Positions 9,876 through 20,885 of a stretch of DNA of 64,000 nucleotides are shown in pieces; within the stretch, counting starts at the first letter, position 1, and each line of letters starts with the position of its first letter. The DNA comes from Lyophyllum atratum (taxonomy: Eukaryota > Basidiomycota > Agaricomycetes > Agaricales > Lyophyllaceae). Location: positions 186,001 to 250,000 of the forward strand of contig JACGCN010000046.1 of NCBI GenBank assembly GCA_014905825.1, read 5' to 3'. The notes beneath the pieces are model-generated. The model had not been told where the DNA came from. It saw only the letters and a list, made by a program, of their open reading frames with translations, and did not search any database. The translations under genes and the position numbers were made by a program.

Positions 9876-12856
9876 TAAGGGGGCGTCAAGACCATTAACG
9901 ATGCTCGGGTACGAGGCGGCGTACAGGATTATCAAGAGGATCAAGACGCCGTAGATCAGGCGCCACAGAGTGGATGTAGCTAGCCTCAGTGTCGCTCGAT
10001 GCGGAACGATCGACTTCCGCCACCTGTTCAAGCATATCGCGGAAATTTCTTCGTGATACAATGTAAACGGGCTTGACACTGTGGCGGTAGGATCAACTCA
10101 CCAGCGAATGAAGGAAAGCGGAGCGGGGTTATGACTGCTATGAACGGCGTTTTGGCACCCTTCACATCGGTCATCGATGTGCAAGTCACACATTTCTCAA
10201 TTGCGCCCATACTAGACACACATGCCTGTGGCACAGCTCATACCGCTAGCGCACCATATGCACCTGCTTGGTCGAGAGTATTAACGGGTCCTGCAATGTC
10301 AACGTCGATGTTGGACCACAAGTTACAACAAACACAACATCGAACAGCAGCTTCTGATGCGAAGTTCTGACTAACTCGTTACTACACCAACCTCCACTAG
10401 TTCGACTCGCCGAGTCCTCCTCCTTCCAGACTTCCACCTTATCTGCTTTTTTCCCCTCCGTGCTGCCATGTCCATGTCCAAGACCATGATATCCTGCGTT
10501 CCACCCCCGCGCCTGGCAACCTGGTACCGATATCCATCGAACATCCACTACCACCAACAAGCTTGAGACCTGTCTACCGCATTCTGGTTCGCCGGCCGAG
10601 CGTGACGCTGCTAATTCAACGCTCCAGATCTTGGACTCTTCGAAATGGAACGACGACCAGAGATAGTTGCGGGGCACTTACGTCTTGTATCAAGCATCGA
10701 GCTGTCTCTCCACGGCATATCGGACGCCCGAGGGTATCGTCTTGGAGCAATTCCCATATCCGAAACCGGCTCTATCTAAGTCGCACTGCGCGGGATATGC
10801 GACACCGCCCGGCGCTGCACGCCACCGACACGCGACATAAAACACCGACAAAATGACATCGAAGTCTTGTGCGCTTTTTGTACAAATGCGATTGCAGATT
10901 GATGGAGGAGGGGAGGGGATGCATGTGGAGGCGTTGCCGGCGTGGGGTGACGCATGGGCACAGGCACCTGCGAGGCACAAGAACCACCCATCACCGAAGT
11001 TGGGGTGCCCGGCGGAGAGCCCGAGCGATGCACGGCGTACGGTGCGCTGGCCATGCCTCATAAGGCGCCGGACCAGGTGATCGTCTCTCGGACCTTCTTT
11101 GGGAAAGGGTACGTGGTACGAGGCGAACGGAGACGCTAGCTCACTTCGATTTTCAAAGTAGAGAATGATAGCCCACTCGAGGTTCTGTGGATAGGTGTGC
11201 CTGTACTTTCCGAGGCGATTGAAGTTGCTAGGTGGGCGCGACCTGACTGCCAAGAGTTACGAGGGCCATGAAATGGCAACTAGCGCAATCGACCAACGCA
11301 TTCCTTCATGTCCATGATTGGGGGCCCATTCGCTATCACTATGTCAATCAACAACTCAGACTCACGTTCATCACCCGCTTTGTGTTTGCCCGAGAAGCAA
11401 AGAAGATGTCGATACTCTGCTGCGGTGGGTTGAACGATGTCGGTGCTTACCACTGGGATGGACCGTCTTGGGCTGATAAGGAAGGGCGGTGATCGCACGG
11501 CGTGTGAGCAATTCCCGTGTCGGTACGTCGCCCAGCCTCTAAATACGGTTTAAATGATCGCCTCATGACTTTCAGCTTGGGCTAGGAATTCTTGGAGCCC
11601 ACTGTGGGTCCGGTTCGAATGTTCCCGTCTCATTCGCGTTCAAAGGACTTTGTCGTCTCCGTGCCCTTATCACTCTTAAGCGAGGGCCTTCACCTCTTGC
11701 GCCGGTCTCGAAGACCCAAAAAGCCGGGTTCCTGTGGATGTTACTTCGTCCGAGGAGTGTTTCGGGCACCACTTTCATGTTCAGGCTATCCTTCTTCCTT
11801 ATCCTCTCGGGTCTGACTCTAACCCTGCAAATCTCCGCCTGTTCTACGTCGAAGGAGTTTCCGAGTGCTCTGCTAAAGTCTGGTCGTCGCGGCCAACCGC
11901 GATCATGTTGCTTGCATCCCGCGAACCCCTGTGATCAAGGAGATCGACGTCATCAATCGCTTGTCTCGGTACATTTATGACGAGAGCGGCCAAAAATACT
12001 GGGCGTAAAATCACGCGCAAATTTCTCGGCAAAAGCATGGGATCAATCCTCCTACCTGGATACCAGTCTGGCAGTCGCTGCTTCTCGGCGTCGACTTGTG
12101 AGGCACCATTGGGGTCATTTCCCCAGGCACACCAAGGAACTCGTCCCACCATCTAATACACTTTTCTGATTACACTCGTTTGACGTTCACTATTCCCTCC
12201 CTTAGACCGGGGATCAGGTTCCGAGTCGATTGTGACCCAGAGTGCTTGGTAGGGTTCCTTAAACTTCTTCATGCCGTGAAGCATACATGGACCGTGGTTA
12301 CTTATCCGCCCGGGGTCAGCATACCCTTCGTTTACTTGTGTCCTTTCCGTGACTGATCTAAGTCCTTGATGTAGCTGATCTTCAAATTTCAAAGTGTTTT
12401 GGTTGCATGCGCACCGCTGTTTATTCTGATCACTTGGTCATGTGTCGCATTCTCGTCACCGGACCCCTATGCTCCGTTCGACATTCGTTCTGGGAGACGT
12501 ACGTATATGGGTGAGATAAATATACAGCAGACGATCTCTGGCTGTAGGGCACTGCGACGTTTCTGATATGGGCTTTCGGGGGAAGGGAAGATGATCTCGA
12601 GCATCCTGTCTGGGTGTGACTTGTCGGCTGACGGGACTCGACCAACGACAGTGTACCATCTTATCCGCGCTCGCATAAACTCATTCTTTACGGGTTTACA
12701 TTGATACACCCGTCACGACTATTTACACTTCAAATCAGAATTGGCCAGGTGCTTCCATCCTTATGGGGATGCAGCACCACAGTGATCCTGAAGCTCGGGC
12801 ATCGTTGATAGGCACACAAATTTCCGGAGGGTCCGTTTGGGTTATGTTCCCCTTAC
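9876..12856. other. Gene-poor stretch
   Basis: No supported gene. Minus-strand open frames at 10246-10677 and 10690-11253 and several shorter ones show no known motif. Nothing repeat-like was noticed. Confidence 0.45.
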
Positions 12857-12863
12857 TATATAA
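12857..12863 (+). promoter_or_regulatory. TATA box of the repeat-peptide precursor gene
   Basis: TATATAA sits 70 bases upstream of the ATG at 12927, leaving a leader of roughly 35-40 nt that is rich in C. This is the compact promoter layout of highly expressed fungal secreted-protein genes. Confidence 0.6.
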
Positions 12864-12926
12864 CATGATCATCTAACCAGCGGAAGTCATCAACTCCAAG
12901 TCCCACCCCTCCGAGCTTCACCCACG

Positions 12927-13512
12927 ATGCGCACTGATACCCTTATCTGCATCTTCGCCTCCCTCTTCGTCGCAGTTGGTGCTGCACCTGTCGCTGTGAG
13001 TAGTCTGCCACGTTACATTGATAGAGCTTTGCGCTGACCTGAGCTATCCCCTAGGATGTCACATCCCACGTATGCAATCTGGTTTCACATATCGCCATCT
13101 TATCTAACGTACCCTTGCTATTCAGGTCAGCCCCGCTCCTCCATGGAAGCGTACCGGCGATGCTATCGATGCGCCTACGTGGAAGCGTGGTGGCGATGCC
13201 ACTGACGCACCTCCCTGGAAGCGTACTGACGATGCCACCGACGCACCTCCCTGGAAGCGTACCAACGATGCCACCGACGCACCTCCCTGGAAACGTGCTG
13301 AGGATGCCACAGACGCACCTGGGTGGAAACGTGCTGACGGTGCCACCGACGCACCTGGGTGGAAGCGTACCAACGATGCCGTCGATGCACCAACGTGGAG
13401 GCGTACCAACGATGCCGTCGATGCACCAACGTGGAGGCGTACTGACCCTGCCATCGACGCCCCGACGTGGAAACGTGCTGACGATGCCACCGACGCACCT
13501 CCGTGGAAGTAG
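12927..13512 (+). CDS. Secreted Kex2-processed repeat peptide precursor (KEP-type)
   Basis: Exons 12927-12995, 13055-13069 (only 15 nt) and 13126-13512 splice to 156 residues. Residues 1-19 form a signal peptide (MRTDTLICIFASLFVAVGA). After a short leader the whole protein is repeats: a partial first unit ending APPWKR, then ten 12-residue units of the pattern T-D-D-A-T-D-A-P-P-W-K-R. The last unit ends in K and the stop. Every internal unit closes with Trp followed by KR or RR, the cleavage site of the Golgi protease Kex2. Variation is confined to unit positions 1-3, 5 and 9; Asp6-Ala7-Pro8 and Trp10 hold nearly throughout. Predicted products after Kex2 and carboxypeptidase trimming are acidic decapeptides such as TNDATDAPPW. 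Known classes with this architecture are fungal KEPs, pheromone-like repeats and dikaritin RiPP precursors. No UstYa/UstYb-type enzyme is visible nearby, so function is open. Confidence 0.88.
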
Positions 13513-15601
13513 GCGGGAGCCATCGCGGCGTCGTTCCGGTGAGGTCAGTAAGCGTAGGAAGAGGGTCACCAGTTCCATTTGCAGAGGCAGGATTATTACG
13601 AATTCCTTTCCTTTACTCAAAAATGTTCCATTGGCACATGCTCTGTCGTTTACGTTAGTATTTTTTGGTTCTAGCGTTGTTGTATCATACAGGTTCCCTC
13701 GAATCGCATTTATAATTAGTGGGCATCATCGTCTGTGCGAATGTCGCCCAATGCCGTGGCAGGAGGATTGCACCACCCCCAATGTGGTCAGCACATCACA
13801 GGACGACATGCCTTAGACGTCCTGTTCGGGACTCTCTGTTTACACGGATAATCAGCAATGCCCCGTGGGTGACGCCGAAATGATCTTGGGTCCGATCCCT
13901 TTCGTATGTCTCGGCGAGGAGCTCGGAGCAAGCTGGGGAGAGAGGATCCGGAGCGCCCAATGACAAGACTGAATATGATCCTGAGCGGTCTTCCGTCTCG
14001 AAAATCGTACGCTATCTTTATCATCTTCATCATGTCAAGCGGGTGGCTACATGACAGGACATCACATCCATCATCTCCATGAATGTCAATGGATTCTTGA
14101 CATCAGAACATGTGGACGGATTCCGAAAACACTGATACCCCGTAGAAGTTGAGGTGACCGTGGTCCAAGGTTTCAGCTCCTCCGTATACCGTAGTCGCCT
14201 ATTGAAAGCCTCAAGCACACGAATACCAGTGGTTTCCACTCTCCAAACGGTCGGAGGGTAACTTCATGAAGCAGCAGATCTAGCTCAATGTCGGATGCCG
14301 AGAGTCTTGATATGCAAGCCACGTAAATCCGAGAGGCATGTAAATTTTGAACCATTATTTATTTCAAAGCCATAATCTGGAGCGAACGACCGGACGAAAA
14401 CACATGGTCTGCACACGAGCTGTCGGAAGCCGTGACTAACCGGTGGAAAAGTGGAGATAGAGATGGGTGGTAGAGCTGGTAGATTCGACAGCGCTGAGAA
14501 AACGTGCCCGGTAGCTTTTCAAAAGTAAAGGAGGCAAGTCGATAGCAAGAGATCAAACTTGTATACTCGGAAGAATGTCGAGGTGTGGTGGTCCATCACA
14601 TGTTGGAGGTGTATTGAAGGACTCTCGGCATGCCGAATTTATGTTTAAGGTCGGCAGGAATGTGGCGAGAGGCGGACATGGTTCCGTACGTTGGGGCATA
14701 ACGATAAGTACAACCACTCTGCCAAGAAGACGGTCAAGATGTCTATCTATGACCACGCGGTCGTCAAAAACTGACCGAACCGTCTAGACGTTCCACGGCC
14801 TTAGAGTGGGACTCAAAGCACTTGAAGAGACCGCACTTGAGCGACTCAGAGCTCTCGTTGTGACGGGTGGAAGAAGGCCTATCGCCCAGGAAAGGCGCTC
14901 CCTGCAGACCAATAGCCACGGAGACGCGGATAACTGCATGCTTGATTTCATGGACCCTGCAGTCAGTTTTCATGTAATTCTTGACAATCCGTAGCTTAGA
15001 TTCCGAGGAGGATCGGGCCGCGAATTCTATCAAAAGGTGAAGGGGCTTGGAACGCCCGTGCCGTGATCACATCTTCTGATTTGCACGGTGGTCATTAATT
15101 CACTTCTCAGACTCTGGGATGCCCGGTGCCGCGTCTGCGGATGGTATCTGGAAACATACGTCGCTATCGCGGCCCGGTATGAGCACCGATGAACAGGACG
15201 AAGAGCATGGGGTGGAGCTGTATCCAGAATAGAGATGCTGTGACGAAATATCATGAGCACAAGGTGAAGAACGGATTGAAAGAATTTACATGCCGTGGGC
15301 CAAAACGCCTCTTTTTAGGTGGGCGGATGACAGGAATACCATAGATGGTATCAAACTCTAGATTGTGTTGTGCACGCGACCACCATGTAGACGTCAGTCG
15401 ATCACACCACTAATTGGGTTATATATCCTGACATGTATATCGGAAGAAACTGGCAAGTGTACTTTGTCCCACCAGTCCTTTTTCGTTACTAGATGTGGTA
15501 GCGAGTAAGGAATTATCGAAGCTCACAGGAGATCATGAAAGGCCATACCTGCTACATATTCACATCCCGACCCGGCCACACGAAAAGATATACTCTGGGA
15601 T
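13513..15601. other. Intergenic, no supported gene
   Basis: Between the peptide precursor and the folate gene no conserved coding region, RNA or repeat was recognised. I looked specifically for oxidase or UstYa-like partners of the peptide gene and saw none. Confidence 0.5.
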
Positions 15602-17056
15602 CTAGACCGCTACTTGTCCCAGAAATCGGTAGAAATCGGCGACTAGGTATAGGCTTCCCGCGACGATGACCAGTCCGTCCCCTTCCCTTTGGGACGCCCA
15701 TTCCAGTGCCTTTGCCAGTTGATCAGGAGACCTTTCATCAACGACCCAAACTCCCGCGTGCGGGACGAGTGCGCTCACCACTTCACGGAGATCTGAAGGC
15801 GCCACAGACTTCACCCATGGCATTCCCTCTGGTGGGGTAAATCTCAGACATGCAACGTTGACGTTGACTTTCAAGGTAGACCCTGACGGTAATGCGGGTG
15901 GAAGGATCGGCGACAGCGTCTGGAGAGGTGTTTTTGGGGGGGAGTGCGAGAGGGACACGATATAGGTGAGGTTGATGGGCGTATCATGTTCGATGAGGGA
16001 GAGGAGGTGGCTAATGTATGCTCCCAAGGTGGTCGAAGAGGCAGGGTTGTGAGCACCGTCTGCAAGTACCGCGAGCGGCCGGAGTATTCGATTCGAGGGT
16101 TCAGCTGGAATCGCGTGGAACGAAAGCCGTCCTGGCCAATGTACAGACCTAATCCCTCGAACGACGGTCTCAGGTGTTATCCGAGCGCCTAGGTCATGGT
16201 GCGCGCACGAGGGATGCGTCAAAAGCAGGGAAATTGCAGTGACAGCGACCCCCAGATTATCGGTTTGGTGATCACCGTAAAGCGGAAGTAGGGCATGCAG
16301 GTCTTGAGAGAAGCAGGGCATATAGACCTTTACAGGCTGGGGAGGCGGTCCCATGAAACGAGACCCCAATTTCAAAGTGAAGGCTGACTCCTGAGGGCCA
16401 TCAGTTGCATAATCCCAGTCGCGCTTCTCCACCCGCAGGGAAGATACAAGATCCCCGTCTATCCTCCCTACCACTTCCTTGACTGCGCCTTCTACCTCAG
16501 CGTGCTTCTGAGGGCCGAGGACAAATGGGCGTCCTTTCCTAGCAATCCCAGCCTTCTCCTTCCCGATATCGACCACAGTATTCCCCAACAACGTTTGATG
16601 GTCAAGGTCAACCGCTGTCAATGCCGAAACAAGCACTGACTCGTCCGATATGATATTCGTTGCGTCCAAACGACCTCCCATCCCCACCTCGAGCACGACA
16701 AAATCCAGCTTCGCCTCCTCGAAGACGAAGAATGCTGTCAACGTGAGTAGCTCAAAACTGCTGAGTCGCGTGCCTTGTTCTTTATCGACGCGTTCGATAT
16801 GCGCTCTCGCGGTGGCATAAACATCTGGCTCGACTGGCTGGCCATTGAGCACGATGCAATCATAAATAGACACGAGATGCGGGCTATTGTACCGTCCAAC
16901 GGATAGAGGAGGTGACGAATTTCGCAAGATGGACGTGAGGATTGCAGAGACACTGCCTTTGCCGTTCGTGCCTGCAATATGAAAGGTTGGACGCGTATAT
17001 GGCGGTAAGTGTTGCACCAGACGCCGAAGTCTGTCTAAACTGAGGTCAATAGACAT
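15602..17056 (-). CDS. FOL3: Dihydrofolate synthase / folylpolyglutamate synthase family
   Basis: A single uninterrupted exon codes for 484 residues. The Mur-ligase-type ATP-binding motif is HIAGTNGKGS at residues 26-35, followed by SPHLVSIYDC, the metal-binding region LEVGMGGRLDATN and, in the C-terminal domain, LADGAHNPAS. These are the signatures of enzymes that join glutamate to dihydropteroate or folate using ATP. The length and the absence of a mitochondrial leader favour the Fol3-like dihydrofolate synthase over the longer Met7-like folylpolyglutamate synthase. ATG at 17056 is the first in frame. It stands divergent to the short open frame at 17227. Essential for de novo folate supply in fungi. 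Confidence 0.9.
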   Translation of the reverse strand: MSIDLSLDRLRRLVQHLPPYTRPTFHIAGTNGKGSVSAILTSILRNSSPPLSVGRYNSPHLVSIYDCIVLNGQPVEPDVYATARAHIERVDKEQGTRLSSFELLTLTAFFVFEEAKLDFVVLEVGMGGRLDATNIISDESVLVSALTAVDLDHQTLLGNTVVDIGKEKAGIARKGRPFVLGPQKHAEVEGAVKEVVGRIDGDLVSSLRVEKRDWDYATDGPQESAFTLKLGSRFMGPPPQPVKVYMPCFSQDLHALLPLYGDHQTDNLGVAVTAISLLLTHPSCAHHDLGARITPETVVRGIRSVHWPGRLSFHAIPAEPSNRILRPLAVLADGAHNPASSTTLGAYISHLLSLIEHDTPINLTYIVSLSHSPPKTPLQTLSPILPPALPSGSTLKVNVNVACLRFTPPEGMPWVKSVAPSDLREVVSALVPHAGVWVVDERSPDQLAKALEWASQREGDGLVIVAGSLYLVADFYRFLGQVAV

Positions 17057-17226
17057 GATGTGACGGTCGGAACGGAAGAGATCAAATTTGCCTTTGTTTG
17101 AGTCTCCAGCCCACAGCTCTGCTGTCGCCTTCCACCTTCATCTAAGTACTATCTACACATTGCCATCCTCTTCCATTCTGGCCTGGTCGTCTTTGGACTT
17201 CCTATGTAACGACTTGGAAGTCGGCG

Positions 17227-17487
17227 ATGACACCTCGAGATGCGGAGACACGCCAGGAACCAGAGATCAGGGTTGACGGCTCTACGATTTCTCACATTCC
17301 ACCTCGTTATCTCCCTCCGTGGACCTTTGCATGTCGTGTTCCGAATCTTCAAAAACCTGGCGAATCTCTTGTTCTTAGCACCTCGGAATATCTCAGAATC
17401 CAGCTTTTTCATCCGCCAATAGTACGACATCCTGGTTGGTGGAAGTCACTACGTAAAGCTAGGGTTGGTTTATCGCTCTACAACTAA
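17227..17487 (+). CDS. Hypothetical small protein, 86 residues
   Basis: A genuine ATG opens an 86-residue frame 170 bases from the divergent folate gene. The product is proline-rich in the middle (HIPPRYLPPW) and basic at the end, with no recognised motif or signal peptide. Coding status is uncertain; it may be leader sequence only. Confidence 0.28.
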   Translation: MTPRDAETRQEPEIRVDGSTISHIPPRYLPPWTFACRVPNLQKPGESLVLSTSEYLRIQLFHPPIVRHPGWWKSLRKARVGLSLYN

Positions 17488-17930
17488 GATGCTGCCTTGG
17501 AATATCCTGGGCTGGACAGGGCGAAAGCGTAGAATAACTCACAAGGTATGTTGACATAAAACCTACCAAACCTTCACGGTTTCAGCGATTTTCAATTTGT
17601 CGTCATAATAACGAATGACACAACCAGGTGTTTTTTTAACCCCATTTCATTTTTACGTTGATCTCATCAATCTGGACGATGCCGGCCCCTTTTCCTCCCT
17701 TTTCTCTCATCCACCATTACTCCGGCATCCTTGGCATGCCCTCCTTGAAGCGCCCTTCTTTTCCTTGAAGTTGAAGACTCACTGCTAGGACTTGGCGCGT
17801 CCTGCTGAGCACCCATGCCATCAGACATCCCCGCCGATGTTGCGTACATTGGAGGGGTATGGTGTGAAGGAGTGCTGTATGGTATGGCGTGGCTACCCCA
17901 CGAGGAATTCCCCAACTGATTTATCTACAG
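17488..17930. other. Intergenic, possible 5' exon of the membrane-protein gene
   Basis: The first exon of the gene at 17932 must lie in or near this stretch but I could not fix it. A minus-strand open frame at 17667-17915 (Ser/Arg/Lys-rich, no ATG start) is unsupported. Confidence 0.4.
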
Positions 17931-17931
17931 G

Positions 17932-19278
17932 GATCCAGTGGGTGGCATTCCTGAAGACCTCTATCCCTTAGAAGCTCACGTTCACCTCAGCGTCATTGTG
18001 TTCGGAGTGGTCTGCAGCATCTTCTTGGGCAAATCTTATAGGAGAGGCCGAGAGATCGCGTCTGCGTGAGTCACTCGTATTCGGAGGGGAGTCTGTTCAT
18101 CGATCTTATAACGATATTATTAGGAGCCTACTAGTCTTGAGCACCTGCATGTTCATCCTGTCGACAGCTCACGTCGCTCTCGCGCTCCACCAACTCTTGC
18201 AAGGCTTCGTTTTTCAACGCAATCTTGAAGGGGGACCTGAAGCATTTTTCCACCACAACATCTTTCCCAGTCGCAAGGCTATTTATATCATCAATGTACC
18301 CCATTACTGCTGCTCTAAATGTCACAAACGCCTGATTTCAATCTGATTAGACTCTACTTGGCGACTCGCTCCTTGTGCGTGACTCGGACAAAGCAGGCCC
18401 TGCTGACGTTCTTATCACTGATGCCCACCTTAGATATGGCGCGTGTATATTATATGGGGACGAAGCTGGAAAATATGTGCCCTGCCTGTGAGTCACTCAT
18501 GCCTATGGTTCACTGGCTTGTATCAATGATGTGATTAGGCGCTACTCCTTTTGGGCACCACGAGTGCGTCTCTTCGTCCTTGAGCCCTAAACCTTCGCGC
18601 TGACTAGCTATAGTATGTGGCATAAAAACCATCGTTACCAACGCAACTTCTTCAGGCCACTCTGTATTCACCTCGGACATCCTGTCTTGGGTCACCTCGA
18701 CCTTTGTATTAAATATCGCGACACAAGTTACTGCAACATTTCTCCTCGCAAGCAGGATCTACAATGCCTCCAATCTCTCAGGAACGGGCTCCCGGAACGG
18801 ACCGTACTTTCAATCTCTTATGTGGGTGGTCGTCGAATCCGGGGCGATATACACCTCGGCCGCGCTTGTACAGTTGGTCACCTACCTGCTGACGATGAAC
18901 GCCGGCGTGATCCTTGAACTGATGCTCGCCCAACTAAGCGTACGCATTTCTCTATCCCTACGTCCAGTCTCTTCATATGCTTATTCGAATTGCTTTTCCC
19001 AGGCCATAGCCCCCGCTTTGATAGTGGTCCGCGTCGGACTTGGCTTTGCGTACGAAGGGAACGAACTACCACCCGAGGAGATAGTCCTCACCACCTTCCA
19101 CGACACTGTGCCGATGTCGATTGAGAGTGAGAAGAGTATCAGCGATACGCTTCGATCAGACGCCCTTGCCGAAAAGGCATCGTCCGAGGGACGTTGTTCG
19201 CATTCCACGCGTTTCCGCGGCCAATCCAGTGGCCACCATCATCATCGCTGTCTCGCGGATTCAGGCGTGCTAGCATGA
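17932..19278 (+). CDS. Multi-pass fungal integral membrane protein (agaricomycete 7TM-like family)
   Basis: Seven exons join in frame: 17932-18065, 18124-18295, 18351-18374, 18434-18487, 18539-18563, 18614-18939 and 19003-19278, giving about 336 residues from the acceptor at 17930. The first exon with the ATG was not found. Hydrophobic spans include LSVIVFGVVCSIFLG, LLVLSTCMFILSTAHVALAL, IWRVYIIWGRSWKICALPAL, ILSWVTSTFVLNIATQVTA, LMWVVVESGAIYTSAALVQL and AIAPALIVVRVGLGF, so six to seven passes. The hallmark stretches VESGAIY and IAPALIVVRVGLG are those of a large expanded agaricomycete membrane family of unknown role, often compared to receptors by topology only. The tail after residue 270 is polar and Ser/His-rich. 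The reading frame is intact. Confidence 0.8.
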
Positions 19279-19490
19279 ACTCAGTCCTCACCCCTGATAC
19301 CTTCCTTACATATACCCCATTTGACATATCGGATACCGCACTCCCGTTTGTTACTTGTCATCATAGCCGTCTCTCATGTATTACTTACGCTCATGTATCA
19401 GACAACTAGGTATATCGAATCGTCTGGAAGGAAAATTGTCTTTGGGATGAAGTAGCAAGGAAGGTAAATGTCCGGAAGGTCAAAGCTCGT

Positions 19491-20885
19491 TCACCATTCA
19501 ATGATCTCCGGGAAGAACTTGTCGATGAGGGCCATATAGTAAGGTTTGAGCGCCTCCGGGTCGACAGGATCATCGCTCTTACTATATAAGTCATAGGGAT
19601 TGAATGCTCGAACCGCATCAAGCGCTGCCTTATCAGCAGGACATGTCAAGTGTTGATATGCCCCTTCGCGATGCCACCTGTAGAAGAGGAAGGTATTCAG
19701 AACCGACACTAGCTGAGGCATTCCATTGACCTACGGGTAAAAGCTGTGGTATCGGATCATGGCCAGGCCTTCAGGAGGCAGTGTGCACTGGTTCTTCAGG
19801 ACGAGATAAAGATACTAGATTAAGAACGTTAGGCATTCTCAAGCAGGAGAAGTAGATAGAAAAGAACCTCGTCGTGACCCCATGACAACATTATGTTCTC
19901 TAAGCCACAGTTAGGCTGGTATATCCCATATGCCGTTGAATACAGAGCGTCTTTGGAATCTGGGTTTCCAGCAAAGGTGTCGGGGTAGATGATCTTGTCG
20001 GAAAATTTGCATCCCACGACTATTTAAGCATAAGTCGTGCGTTGACGACGAGAGGAACATGCTTCTGGCTTACCAAACGTGTCCTGATAAGCATCGAGAT
20101 TTAGCTTGCATAGTAAGACAGCTGTAAAAGCTTAGACTTACCCCAACAACGTCCCATTGACCTCTAAGAAACAAAAGTGTACATAAGTATGAGCCTCGGA
20201 TAGGATAGGGGGCAAGAACATACTGCGAGCCAAAAATGTACAACAACTTCCCGAGGTCATGGACCAACCCGACGACTTGCATCCATTCAGGCTTTCCGTC
20301 CCTGCGCATGGCTTCGGCAGTCTGGAGGAGGTGTTCAATCTGGGAGACATCGGTCTACATTCCATGACAGGGGTCAGCTCTGATAGGTCGAGTCGAGTCC
20401 GGGGTTGTGGAGATCACTGACGTCAGGATCGGAATCGTCCACCAGGGTGTTCAATTTCTCCATGGCCTCCCATATGCCTGAAAGAGCGCGTCTTCAGTAT
20501 AACGAAGGTCTGCGTCGCAACATGATACGTACCCATCCGAGCACGCACTGACTTCCTGAATTTGACTCGGGCGTCAATGTTGAATTGCATGGTCTGTTTC
20601 TCTATTTTTGAATCCACCAGTGAGCAAGAATATAGGAGAAGCGATCGGAAAGGGGTTACCATGTTGCTCCTTGTAAAAATCCTTCACTCTGTCGCAGGCC
20701 TCCTCGTATTGACGAAATTTGGTTTTATCCTTTTCGGAGTCAAATGCAGGCTGCTCGCTGTAGAGCTTCCCCTTCAAAACATTGACTGCGGTGCGTTAGC
20801 ACCGTGTTTATGCTTGGATTTCAAGAATACCTTTGTCAATATCATCCGACACGGCTTCGAGCTTGGGCGAGTCAGGTATACGCAT
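19491..20885 (-). CDS. MIOX: Myo-inositol oxygenase
   Basis: Ten short exons on the minus strand read without a break from [12 protein letters not shown] to the end FFPEIIEW. The diiron ligands of the family are visible: His-Asp in GLVHDLGK, a further His in SWGHDE and another in RYHSFYPWH. The family blocks [29 protein letters not shown] and [14 protein letters not shown] are also present. The enzyme cleaves myo-inositol with O2 to D-glucuronate in the cytosol, the first step of inositol catabolism. One internal exon (20083-20074) is only 10 nt. It converges with the membrane-protein gene, leaving about 210 bases between their stops. The start is the first ATG with a consistent splice into exon 2 (20831 donor). 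Confidence 0.92.

Noticed and set aside
10690..11253. 187-codon minus frame
   Set aside because: No recognisable motif; composition resembles random GC-rich sequence.
13051..13816. Long open frames in several other frames over the peptide-repeat gene, on both strands (up to 233 codons)
   Set aside because: A 36-bp repeat without stops in one frame keeps the other frames open too. Only the frame with signal peptide, two good introns and KR sites makes sense.
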